Positions 22,230-33,856 of a DNA stretch of 64,000 nt are shown piece by piece. Made by a program: the position numbers and the translations under genes. The DNA comes from Nemophila menziesii. Its lineage: Eukaryota; Streptophyta; Magnoliopsida; Boraginales; Hydrophyllaceae. Under the pieces are notes generated by a model, which had not been told where the DNA came from, ran no database searches, and worked only from the letters and a program-made list of their open reading frames with translations. The stretch covers positions 4,960,001 to 5,024,000 of the forward strand of contig JARWIR010000031.1 in the NCBI GenBank assembly GCA_029959085.1, given 5' to 3'. How positions within the stretch are numbered: position 1 is the first letter of the stretch; each line of letters starts with the position of its first letter.

Positions 22230-22750
22230 TGTTGTAAAAACACTTAGTAAAACGTAATAATCTTTGGCAAAAAATAGATCAAATAGATCTAAGGTTGAAG
22301 AACTAAATCAAACCCAGAAAAAGAAATTGCAGAAAATGAAGAACACTAGATATATCGTGGTTCAGCAATAATGCCTACATCCACGTTGAAGCCACCCTCA
22401 GATGATGCTTCGCACACTATTTGAACACGATTACAACTTCAGATCTTTCTCAAGTACACGATTACAAGAATAGAACACCACAAGAGTTTCAGCGTGAAAC
22501 CCTAAGAATCAATCGAGAAATCTACTCAACCTTCAAGCAATAGGCTTGATCTTATCTATTCTAATTAACAATCTTTATAGATTGGATTGTTAATGTACAA
22601 GAAACCCTAACAAAATATCTCAAGAAGATGAGAGAGAAGAGAGCGAAGAGTCAAAAGACAAGAAAAGAAGAATAACCAAGTCTGAAGACTTGGGCCTTTT
22701 ATCTAACAAATATAAGGGTTTTAATCTGAGTCGTTCATGATATAATCCAT
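22230..22750 (-). repeat. 5' LTR of the Copia element, inner part
   Basis: 521 bp, homologous to the same part of the 17,070 LTR. It stops at TCCAT, where a solo LTR inserted; the remaining 145 bp are at 24,319-24,463. The two parts sum to 666 bp, identical in length to the other LTR. Confidence 0.93.
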
Positions 22751-24313
22751 TGATGTCTCCCTAATTGTTCTTATTTTCGACCCTTGGGAGACATCATTTT
22801 TGGTGTTTATTTACTTAAATTGATAGACTTTTGGACTTAATATGCAATAATCCGGAATTACCTTTTTATTTCTAGCATTTTTAATTTATTAAACTTTTGC
22901 GCGTAATATTGGTATTTTTAGTGTAAAGTTTACAGGTTTTAGATGTTAGCTAGGAGAGGAATCCGAGGAGAAAGTCAAAGATCGTGAATTAAGAGTCAAG
23001 ACTTGAAGATAAATCCCGAAGATATTATTTTTAGAGCTGAAAATCCATTTTCCAGGCCATAGATTGCTAATTTCGAGGTGCTTAAGCGATGATTTAGCTG
23101 TTGACCTTTGAAGAGAAATCATTCCTTATCGAGTTACGGAACTTTAGCAACTGGAATGAGGTCAATCGGAGTTGTAACGCATCGGGAAAAGCCGTTTTAG
23201 TGAAGGTGTATCAGCAGTTACGGGATTTTGGGCTTGGAAATTGGGCTTGGACATTTAATTAGTCTTTTATTTTCTGGTCCAAGCCCTAGTCCGAATTTAT
23301 GCTTATAAAAGGAGGTCTGGACTTCTATTTTTCACACAATTCACATTCTACAAGATTAAACACCAGAGAGAAGTCAACGGAAGGGAGAAGAAGAAGCTAC
23401 AAGAGCTGGAGAGGGTCTATATCTCCGTTCGTAGTCATTCCTATTCCGGAAATTAGGTTTTTCTTATCTTTAATTTTGTAATCAAATATGAATTCCTTTA
23501 TTTTTAATTTAGTATTTCTTTTTAATATGAGCTAAACAATTGATAGTGCTTGAGAACAAATAATGGGTGAATCCCAATCTTATTAATTAACGAATGTTAA
23601 ATTTGGGTTTTTATTGAATTAAACTAAATTAGGGCTTTTACTCTTTTCAATAAATTGAGATTATTTTACTGTTTTTGGAGTAGCTAACTAAGAACAGGTT
23701 TTAGTATCTAGGCTATTCCAATTAGTGGCGATTGGATCATCCTGACGGAGGGTTTAGGTACAGAACCATTTATTCAATCTAGGATAGAAGTTAATGATTC
23801 TGACGAGCTTAGCTAATCCTAGGGCCAATGAGGTAATAAAACTTAATCATCCAACGGTGGATCATATTTACCCTGACGGGACTAGTGACACTTTAGGATC
23901 GCCTTATAGTCCACCCTGACGGGGGTATAAGGAATTTAGAATCCCGACCATTGTAATTGACTAAGTTAGCCCTTAAACAACATAAGTTAGGAAATAGGAT
24001 TGGGAGGATCCTTGCGTTCTCAGGTGCTACATCTCATATTGCGTTTTACATCATTTTCCTTGCGTCTTAGTTTTTACTTGCATTTTAATATTTGTCTTTC
24101 ATTTACTTAGTCTTATAACAAAAACCAAACAAACATATTATTGTCTTTTATTTTCATAAATGCATCAATCACTATTTGCTAGACATTGTGATCAACCATT
24201 CCGTCCTTGGAACGAATCTGTATTATCAGAAATACTACTTGGGACAACCGTACACTTGCGGTTGTGGTTCGATTAGCATTTGCATTTATTTTAGAACACA
24301 CAAAGGACCACCA
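22751..24313 (+). repeat. Solo LTR, alpha subfamily, inside the Copia 5' LTR
   Basis: 1563 bp from TGATGTCTCCC to GGACCACCA, with TCCAT duplicated at 22,746-22,750 and 24,314-24,318. It starts with a perfect 11-bp inverted repeat (TGATGTCTCCC / GGGAGACATCA). A TATA-like TTATAAAAGG lies near 23,303. U3 and the following part hold CCTGACGGGG-like boxes between about 23,735 and 23,930. Removing it restores the Copia LTR exactly. Confidence 0.94.
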
Positions 24314-24318
24314 TCCAT

Positions 24319-24463
24319 CAACGCGTATTATTTGGTCACGTAGATAAGTCGGTGTAATATTAAAGCCGAGAAAGTAATCCACTTCCAAAGTTGAAGTGTT
24401 GCTCCACCTAAGCTGCCAACTCAGCTTTTGACCATAATACTTTGACTTTACCAAATATCAACA
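24319..24463 (-). repeat. 5' LTR of the Copia element, outer part
   Basis: The remaining 145 bp of the 5' LTR, starting CAACGCGTATTATTTGG and ending ATATCAACA, followed by the AGATA target duplication. Confidence 0.93.
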
Positions 24464-24468
24464 AGATA

Positions 24469-27400
24469 GAACAATATATGTAGTTGGATCTTCTTTATGA
24501 ATTTTGTGGTGAGGATTTCAAATCGAATAATAATTTATTTTTCAATATGGATTTTATAAAGATATTTGGAATGAGGTGAGAAACTGTATGCGAATTTATA
24601 AAGAAATGAACATCATCTAAGGCTTATTTAAATGGATTAAGAAACTTAAAACCCAAGAAAATTGGAGGAGAAAAGCGCGGCGAGTTTATTTTTCGACTAC
24701 AATTTACCATATTTTGCGAGCACAAATCATCTTGTTATGAGAGAAGTTATACCTTCAAAGGAGACGAGTATCAATGAGGTAAAGTTGTGCACATTTTCTA
24801 TATTATTCGCTAAGTTCCCTCATCGTGCCTTCATGGATAAAAGTGAGATATTAATTATAACTCATTGAGAAACTAAACTAGCGTGTAGATAAATACTATC
24901 TTAAACTTTTGGGTCTAGGTAGATATTCTATTGTGTATAGTGTGAAGTTTATCGCATATTAATGACCCCGTTAACCAAGACAAAAAAAACCATTGGAACT
25001 AAAAGTTTTACAGATCAAAACATCAAATTTTTACGGTTAAAGTCCAATTTTTTTTGTTTATGGCTTAAACATTTGAGTTTTATGCTAAATGGATTACGTT
25101 TTCATTTTTTGTCACAATTTTTCAGACTACGGATTTGGGTTTTTCTGGAAAGAGAGAAAAAACATTACAAGTAAAAACCACCACTGAAGCTAATTTGGTG
25201 GGTTTGGGAAGATTTTAGGCGCGACAACATCAATCCACCAATGAATAAACAACTTGTTGAACATAAACTACCATTAAAGGGAATATGGTTATCAATCTCA
25301 CGATACTAGGTTTGTAAGGTAATTGTTTGCGCATCTTGTCCATATTTTCTCTTATTTATTGATTTATATCTAAACAAACCCTAACTGGTGAAAATATATG
25401 TTTTTAATGGGTATTTACAAAATGAACCTTAATCAAAGAATTAATTTTTTAGTTTATTTGATTTTTTCTTGTTTTGTTTGTGTGTAATTAGTTATTTATT
25501 GAGCAATTATTTTGTATACCAACAAAAGTCATGAAGTTGTAGTGGTGGCTTTATACCCTTTGTGAATTTGTTAGTGACATATATTTTGTATGGACTCATA
25601 GTGCAATTTGAAAATAAAGTTCCATGAGGTGCAGGGTTTATACCTCAATGTCTGACATAGAGTTTTCAAGGACCTATAGAGAAATTTGTTAACAAAAGGA
25701 CCTTGTAGTTTCAGTGGTTGGTTTATACCCACTTTGTATCTAGGAAACTGAAACTTCTCTCTTTTTGTATGAAAACCTTTAACGTTGAAATGAGATATTA
25801 ATTTTAAAACTTGTTTAAAAACACGTTTTAGTTACGAGAATAATATTTTAGTTAAAGATAATTTTTCGAATATTATAACAAAATAAAAAATAAGTATTAG
25901 GGCAACACGTTGTTTTTCTCCCTCTCTGAATATGGTGTTTGTTTGTACAAATGTTACATTTGTTGAGTCCACATCATACTATTCATCTGACATATCTGAT
26001 ACTACTATATAGTCGTTGTCTCCTTCAGACCCTACCTTTATTTCCACAAACTCTTGTTCCCATCCCAGTCTCTTTACATGTTTGAGTAGTCCTTTCAGTT
26101 ACATCATGATTAGATCAACTTGATTTACAGGTTTATACTCGTCGCACTCGTCCATCGTCGCTACTCTTACCGCTTGTACCACTTTTCTCGCCATCTTATG
26201 ATTCAGTGTCTTCTGACTTAGATGTTACTATCTCTCTTCGGAAAGTTATACACTGACCCGCGAGGTACAAAAGAATATTTTGGAAGCTTAACTATATCTA
26301 TCACACACGACCATATGTCTCATTTGTTATTAGTGTTGTTACTCGTTCTATGGATTCACCATGTGAGAGTCATTGGGAGGCATTTACATATTATTATAAA
26401 TATCAAAGGTGCTCTCGAAAAAGGATATTATATAGTGATCGAGAGAATACAGAAATTGTTGGTTATTTTAATATTGATTGGGAAAGTTTCCCATATAATT
26501 GATGCTCACCATATTGTGTCTTCATTTGTGGATATCTAGTTTCACTGAAACGAAAGAAAAAAGACGTGGTAGAAAGGTACAGTGCAGAATATGAATATCG
26601 TGCTACGTGTTTGACACTTGTATGGCTTAAAAATTTACTTGCATAAATCAGAGTCAACTGCTCTAATCGCATGAAACTTGTATGTTATAATTAGGTCGCC
26701 ATAAATATTTCTTCAAACCTGTTTTTTCATGAGCTTATCAACCCCATCGAGGTTGATTGTCACTTCACCAAAGATAAGATTTTATCAAAAAATAATTGTA
26801 ACATCTCATGTTAGTTCTAGTGAACAGTTAGTTTACTTATTTAAATGTATGAGAGGTCCTAGCGTTGAGTATATATATGTAAGAATCTAGGAACGTATAA
26901 TATATAGCTTGAGGGTGAGTGTTAAAGTGTAGTACAAGTAATACAAAGTATTCTATTCCCCATTATTAGATTAATCCATATCATGCTTTTATCCAGTAGA
27001 TAGTATGCCCTATTATCTATTGTGTAATAACTAATGTGTATTGTATTGTTATGTATTTATCTATATATGGGAGATCTACGTATTAAGGCACTAATGTAAA
27101 ATAACTAGGATTTGACATTGTGACAATATAGAGTTGTTGTGTTAAATGCCAATTTTATCATAATTTTTTTTTCACCAAACTATAATTTAAGAAAATGGAT
27201 ATAAATATATTAGGTTATTGTTCAAAGCTCTCTAAAAGAATTATTCAAGAGTTTGGTCTTCTATTTTGCAAGGAAAAGTTTAATTATTATATATTTTTAA
27301 TTAAATCTAAGTTTTTGAATCTAAGTAAACGAGTCACTGAAAATAAAATTCGAGTGTTAAAGTAATGGACAAAGAAAAAATGAAAGTAACAAGAAAAAAA

Positions 27401-28034
27401 AAATTGTATTTATTTATTGACGAAGAACATATTAAATGTCAAAGAAAAAATATACCCTTTTTTTAGTCTAATGTAACCAACAAAAAAAGAAGCTTAGAAA
27501 AAGAATATCTTAGTAGCCTATAAAATTTCTAGTTATAAATATTTTTAGAAAAAAATTTATAAAGAAACATTGACACAAGTATTAAAATAAATAATAAAAA
27601 ATTTATCTAAGTACATTAATTTTAGAACAAAATTGTAAAGAATAGATGGCATATAATATTTTTTTCTAAAAATTAAAAAAATAGTATTTAAACAAAAATA
27701 CTAAATTAATATTATTAACACCCCATCCGAACAGTACCACTCGATTTTAGAAAAACTTATCAATGGTCCAACACTCAAGCCGATTTCCGCGGATTCCATA
27801 CAAATTTCCTCCTCATTAGCTAGTCGAGCACAATGGTATGATGTCCAATTAACCTACCACGAGAGTATTACAATAAAATAAAATACTAATTTGTTGAAAG
27901 TGGATATGTAGTCTATGTTACATGTCTTGGTTTTAATTAATCCAACTCATCCTGATAGAATGGAAGACAATTTATTGATATATTTTTCCAAGACTTAGAC
28001 CCCTTCCAACTACAAACCAAACCAATCATTAGTA
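24469..28034. other. About 3.5 kb of AT-rich DNA with no recognised gene
   Basis: No domain is recognised on either strand. The short ORFs (for example 26,222-26,539 and 26,463-26,672) have no family resemblance and no codon pattern that persuades me. Part of this may be old low-copy DNA. Confidence 0.5.
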
Positions 28035-28484
28035 TCAATAAAAAAAGAATAGTCTAATAGAGATAATAGTAACCTTGTGCCAAAATAAATAAACAATTAT
28101 AAAAAAAATTCTAAGATAATTACTCTCACTTTCGAAATTCTCCTTAAGCCACGTAAATCGTAAAACAAACATCCAATCCATCTGGTCTAGGACTCCGATA
28201 AGAATTCGTCTACACTCTATATCTAAGTCTATTGCGGTGTCATTGCATATAACATGTTCCCTATCAATGGGTAATCCTAGAATCATGGCGACATCTTGTA
28301 ATGTCACTATCATCTCACCAACCTGCAAGTGAAACATGTGGGTCTTGCGCTTCCACCTTTCTACCCATGCGGTGCACAAAGCTCGGTCATTAGTTACTTT
28401 GGGTATATATAATTTTAATTGATGAAAGTGATGAGCGACGCTGCAATACGGAGGGGAGCTTTTTTTATTTGTTAGGGTAAACAA
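28035..28484 (-). pseudogene. Plant mobile domain (PMD / MAIN-like) fragment
   Basis: The minus strand encodes ALCTAWVERWKRKTHMFHLQ followed by VGEMIVTLQDVAMILGLPID. This is the core of the plant mobile domain found in MAIN-like proteins and in phosphatase PP7 long-form homologues; the domain also travels in transposons. The frame opens at a non-ATG codon and ends after about 149 codons in AT-rich DNA, so this is an isolated exon or fragment. I see no continuation on either side. Confidence 0.75.
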
Positions 28485-29095
28485 TGGAAACGTTGTATTT
28501 TAATAGCCAAAAGGGGATCCTAAATCTGGTTTGGTTTATAAAGAAGGGGCTCATTCGGGGAGAGGAGCGCATATGTGTTCCTTTTTGTAATTATTATTTT
28601 AAAAATGTTAAAAATAAAATAAACTCCAATATTTTACCAATAAAAAGAATTAGACATTTTGTTGTAATTTTTAATGTACTTATACTTCTATTTCTAGTGG
28701 AAACTTAAGCTATAATCCTTTTATGTTACCATGTATCGTTTTGATTACATAGAAAGAACAGAAGCTGGTGAAAAAGTGATAATTTTGATGGATTTCCTTG
28801 TAATTGTTTCATAAACTACTCATCTGTAATTTCATCTTCCCACACAAGAAACTAATTCTAACCACACGGAAAAGGGTAACAATGAAAACATGCAAAAGCT
28901 ACAAGACTAAGTCATCAAACGCTGAAATTCAAAACTTAAAACTTGATACACTGAAAGTTTATCAAATCAATATTATTTACAAAACTTGAATCTTCAGAGA
29001 TATTACACCTATTTAGGTTCATACATATAACCATTTCTAAATGTTTCCAAAATAAAGTTTTCATTTGTTCACAGATAAAAGAAGCTATTTTTTAA
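28485..29095. other. Intergenic DNA between the PMD fragment and the U1-C-like gene
   Basis: AT-rich and without a gene. It contains the 3' flank of the U1-C-like gene on its right side. Confidence 0.5.
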
Positions 29096-32029
29096 CTACT
29101 CCCATAACTCAGTTTGCATAGTATTCGGAGGAGGATTAAATGTGTATTCTTCTTGTGTTGTGACGAATTGATTACAGGGAGGTCCAATGAATTGCCTAGG
29201 AGTAGGCATGGACAAAGTAGCACGTGGTGTTATCATCATTATAGGAGCTCTGTAACCTGACAAAAAAATTCATCTAATTTATTTAGTAATCTAAATTTAA
29301 TATCTTATGGGAATAATCAAGAATCTATTTTAAAGAAAATCTATATTTTATACCTGTAGTTGAATTTGGAGCAGGATTGAATATGTATGGCGCTGCTTGT
29401 GCACTAGGGGGAGGAAGATGCCCATTGAATGGGAAAAGGATGCCCATTGAATGGGAAAAGGATGGAAGACCCTGTTTGTGGTGTCATCATCATCGTAGGT
29501 GCTCCATTACCTTAGAAAAAACCATCAAATCTATTTACTAACCTAATCTTTTTATCGTCATAGTTGAGCAAGAACGAGAGCAAAATAGCACTTACATTAA
29601 AAACCTTGCTTTATAAAAATAAACTTAAATGCGCTAAAGATTTAGAAAGTATCATATTTATTTAATTTGCAACAAAGGGATCCTATGTGTTTCACATTAA
29701 CAATTATAAAATTAATTGGAAGTTACCCACCAGAGCCTGTTCAGCGGGTAATAATTTTAAAACTAGGACCTCTTTTCAAAAAAATCATATAATAACAAAA
29801 AAATTAAATTTGTATTAAATTTTAAAATTTTAAAATTACATTTTGATAAAACATAACTTTAGTTCAAGTTTAATAATAAAGAATATGCATGCCTATAGTT
29901 TCATTGTGAATATTAAAAATATATAAGCAACTTTCTAAATACAAAATCTAACAAAAACTTAATAAAAATATCTTGTTACATACCATCCATTTGAATTTAA
30001 AGAAAGTTGGTTGACCAATGACCATGTAATTAAATTATTTAAATATGGTATTTTACAATTTTTAATAGATCATGCTTTAACAAAACAATTAAAAATATAA
30101 ATTTGAAGTAAAATTTAAACAAACTTTCGACATACAGTAACCTTCTAAATAAACTTATATAAGTAACTAAGAACATCGTATAGACGAACTTTTCTTTTAT
30201 TGGGTAATTTTGGTGATTTTTTATAAATGTGAGTTGCCTTTCATAAATAATATAGGTAATTGTTCATTAATGAAAATAATTTTCTATAAAATGGTCCCTA
30301 TCATTTAAATATATGTCACTTTTCTTAAATGATAGGTGACTTTTTATAAATAATATAAATAACTTTTTATAAAGTGAAATCCATCATTTAAATTAGTATA
30401 GTAATAAAAAATCTTTATGTATAGACACGAGTGATTAAAAAACCATTACTCTTCAATAAAATAAATGTTAAAACCAAAATATAAATGATGAGGACTAATA
30501 AATATTTTTATAAAATTATATAAACACTTAAAAATATAAATTAAAATTAAAATTAACGTTTGGATACAATACCATAATTCTACCGCCAGTCTACGTAAAT
30601 ATTTACCTAAAAATGTGAGTATTTTTCGATAAATAAAAAAGAAAATGGATTAAAATTTTAAAATGATGAGTGGTTTCTTTTAGTTATTTGAGTTGGGTGT
30701 ACTGGTCCAATATTAAATATGTAAGAAAGGATATAATCTTCTAAAGATTTATCGTGGACTTGAGTTTAGTATTTACAAGATTATGTTAATCGTAGATTAT
30801 TTTTGTCTAAATAGTAATAGTAGAAGTAAATAAAAATAAAAATAAGCCTTACATAAATTATTTAAGGCATAGTAGAATTAAGATGGTATTTTAAGTTGAG
30901 TTCATGAGAAATTATATAAAAATCTAAATTGTTTGACAAGTAGGGGGTGGTCAGGTGGTGGCATGAGGGTCTTCCTGTTATTCATTGGGTGGGCCCAATA
31001 TACATGTACGGAGCTCAAGTCAAACTAAATTCGACCATGTATACGTGTTACTCTTTAATACACGCGAACACATTTAAGTTGTATTTCAAGACAATCTATA
31101 AGCTATATACAAACCTGGAGCACTAGGAATAAGCTTCGGAAAAATGTGACGGGAAACACCTGCAGGATAAGGAAAATCTGGAGGTGGTACCATTGAAAAG
31201 TGGGGTTGTTGTCCAGTTGAAGAAGAAGTAGCAAGGTTTTGATTATGAACCGCAACAATTTGTTGGTTAACGACTACTTGATCTATGTGTTCCTTAATCT
31301 TCTTATCAGCCAACATTTGTTTTTGCTCGTCAACAAATCTTTGATAGTAAGCACACACATTTGACTAAAAATACTTATTATCAACACAAGTGCTAGAGTA
31401 ATGGGATAATGAACTTTGTTATCATGTATACCTTGAGCTTGAAACCGGCATTATGTTGTCGTCTCACAAAAGGCTGAAAACACGAGTTAGCACAAACGCA
31501 GTAAGTCTAAATAGGGAAGGTTAAAATTAAAATTTATCTCTCAAAATATAGCTTTAAGACTGTAAAAATCATAATAAAATTTATGCAAAACCAAACCCAA
31601 ACCCATACCCACACCTATACCCCATTACTTAAAATATATTTGTAGTAGTTTTAATATACACTTTTACAAACATATAATATTTATTTACATTTACGATCTA
31701 TAATTATATTTTACCCATAATTTTGTTCATGGAATTTAATAATCAACATAGTTTAGCCAGATTCCCAACAATTTAAATATATCAAAATTATGTCACATAC
31801 AAGTATAAATTCTAATTACACAATTTACCTGCTAAAAATCCTAACTTAACAAATGAAAGATACAATAAAAGAATAATAACTTACATAATTATGCGCTAAG
31901 TATGAGTCGCAATAGTCACAATAATAACTGTAAAATACAAAATAAACACTTTATATCTTTCTACAAATCGATCATATATTTATTTATATAGATATATTAT
32001 ATATAGATAGATTTTGCGTACCTCGGCAT
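29096..32029 (-). pseudogene. U1 snRNP protein C-like gene, six exons, frame-broken, zinc ligand lost
   Basis: Exons (minus): 32,022-32,029; 31,885-31,927; 31,432-31,473; 31,115-31,364; 29,354-29,510; 29,096-29,256. All have GT-AG borders and compatible phases. The N-terminus, MPSYYCDYCDSYLAHNY then PFVRRQHNAGFKLK, is the U1-C zinc finger, followed by YYQRFVDEQKQML and a Pro/Met-rich tail. U1-C helps U1 snRNP recognise 5' splice sites. The known ligands are C6, C9, H24 and H30. Here C6, C9 and H24 are kept but residue 30 is Leu (CTC for CAC). A 22-bp tandem duplication in exon 5 shifts the frame to a stop at 29,404-29,406, giving 149 rather than about 212 residues. Introns show it is not a processed copy. 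It may be a decaying paralogue, or a locus whose tail loss is tolerated; the H30 change argues for decay. Confidence 0.85.
29417..29460 (-). repeat. 22-bp tandem duplication in exon 5 of the U1-C-like gene
   Basis: Two exact 22-base units, 29,417-29,438 and 29,439-29,460, each GATGCCCATTGAATGGGAAA plus AG. Removing one unit restores the frame through the end of exon 6; 22 is not a multiple of three. Confidence 0.95.
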
Positions 32030-32360
32030 GGACAACTTGTTAATGAAAACAATGGAAAATTGACAATGGAATGTAAAGTGTCTTACACGGGCAAACTGGG
32101 AAAGAGATCTAATTATTTATTGTAGGAGAAGGAAAAAAGGAAATGGGCTAAAATTGTGGACTTTGTCAATATTAGTATTTAGAATTAGGTCATAGAGTTT
32201 TATTTTTGGAGGCCCAATCTCCGAACTTAAAATTATATGACGAGGGTAATTATCAAGTGATCTTCATGTTTGAGATTTTATTACACTTCGGCCCAAGACA
32301 TAAATTGAATTAAGAGTACAAAGCACAAACTCTTTAAAATGGATTAATAAGATGAGACCA
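32030..32360 (-). promoter_or_regulatory. Likely promoter of the U1-C-like gene with two site II motifs
   Basis: Between the start codon and element A there are 331 bp. TGGGCT lies at 32,144-32,149 and GGCCCA (TGGGCC on the gene strand) at 32,211-32,216. These TGGGCY site II motifs are common in promoters of plant housekeeping and RNA-machinery genes. No clear TATA box is seen, which fits that class. Element A inserted immediately upstream. Confidence 0.5.
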
Positions 32361-33856
32361 TGGTGGGTCCTTGTGTGTTATAAAGTAATGCGATAAAGAT
32401 GAAGGACTCACAAACCGCAAGTGTACGGTTGTCCAAGTAGTAAACCGATAAATCAGATTCGTTCTTAGGGACGGATTAGGTACAACTCAAGTCTGAATCA
32501 AATAGTAAATTAATTGCACGTATAGAAAAGTAAAAGATATAAAGTTTGTTTGGTTTTTGTTTTATAACTAAAGTGCAAGAAAATAAATTACGGAAATGAA
32601 TTACTGAAATAAAATAATGCAAAGAAAAAGATGTAGATGCAAGATGAGAATGGTACTTGAGTCTCGCAATGGATCTACCTATATTTATATAATCAATGCT
32701 TATATTGAAAGGCTGAATTGGTATTTAAGTATTAGTCAGGACTCTATAATCTCCTAACCCCCGTCAGGGTGGACTTGGGAGCTATCCTATAGTATTTTAA
32801 ACCCCATCAGGGCGATTATACCTACTTTCGAACGGTTTAAGTCTCTTACCCAATTGGATATTGGTTAGATAAGTCTGTCAAGGTCATTGGCGAATACCAA
32901 CGGCTATTACCTAGGTCTGTATTTAATCCCCCCGTCAAGGTGATCATTACGCCACTATAATGAATAGTCTAAATACTCAATCCTATTTCTAATTGGCCAG
33001 AATAAAAATAGTAATCAAAATGAAATAATAGTCAATACAAAATACCCAATTCAATTTAAATCAAATAATCCCAAATTCAGAAAAACATCAATTATGATAA
33101 ACAAGGGTTTAACCCATAATTGCGATTCTCAAGTACTTATGAATTAGCTCATGTTCAGAGGAAAAACTAAAATAAAATAAAAGGAATTCATAATCGCAGA
33201 TTCTTCACCTTTAGCTTCTTCTTATGCCTTCTGCTCTTGACTTTAGTTCTCAAATTTAAGCGTAGAATGAATTGTGTGTAAAATAAGAGTCAAAAGGTCT
33301 ACTTATGATGTTTAAAATCGGACTTGGGCTTGGCTTGAGTAAATTAGTGAAATATTAAATAGCCCAAGTCCAATTTTCTAATTAAAATCCTGTAACTAGT
33401 GTGCAACTTTCACTAAAACAACTCCAAATTGACTAATTCCAGTTTCTAAATCTTCCTAACTCCATAAGGAATTAAACCTTGTTTCACGACTCAAGGCTAA
33501 TTCCATGTTTAAGTCGCTCAAAATCAGCAATCAATATCAGCCTTCCAGATTTGTAGCTTTCCTTATCAATTCTTCGAGAAATTTTTTCGCGCCTTTGACT
33601 TTTCCACACGATCTAAGACTTTAATTCTCGATTCCTCTCCTTGTATTGGTGCTCCCTAGCATCCATGGACCTACAAACTTTGCACTAAAAACTACCCATT
33701 TAACGTGCAAAAGCTTTAAAAATGAAAAATAATAAATTCCAAGGAGAGAAAATGAAATATAACGAAATAAGCCTAAAAGTCTATCATATTAGCCAATTAT
33801 TCACCTAAAATGATGTCTCCTAAGGGAATAAAATTAGAACAAAAAAGGAGACATGA
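32361..33856 (-). repeat. 3' LTR of element A (alpha subfamily, 1496 bp)
   Basis: In minus orientation it runs from a TGATGTCTCC-like start (now TCATGTCTCC) to GGACCCACCA. It keeps the terminal inverted repeat and CCCTGACGGGG-like boxes. Its inner neighbour on the minus strand is the purine tract GAGTTTGGGGTCT (33,857-33,872). A hairpin related to those of elements B, C and E lies at 33,875-33,892 but is partly mispaired. Confidence 0.9.

Larger units (their letters stand above)
17070..24463 (-). mobile_element. Ty1/Copia LTR retrotransposon (Tnt1-like), decayed
   Basis: The element is bounded by 666-bp LTRs (TGTTG...CAACA) and a perfect target duplication AGATA at 17,065-17,069 and 24,464-24,468. 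Read on the minus strand, the order is 5' LTR, tRNA-Met primer site, gag, protease, integrase, RT, RNase H, 3' LTR, which is the Copia order. The 5' LTR is split by a solo LTR of another family (22,751-24,313). About 19 differences between the two 666-bp LTRs are visible by eye (near 3%), so the copy is moderately old. At least two frameshifts and two TAG stops make it inactive. Confidence 0.95.

Noticed and set aside
26222..26672. ORFs of 105 and 69 codons in the low-copy region
   Set aside because: No family recognised, biased hydrophobic composition typical of AT-rich chance ORFs, and no splice context.
29096..31115. Reading the Pro/Met-rich exons as the C-terminus of a mobile-domain (PP7-like) gene
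   Set aside because: They join in phase with the U1-C zinc-finger exons at 31,432-32,029, and their order relative to the PMD fragment is wrong for that gene.
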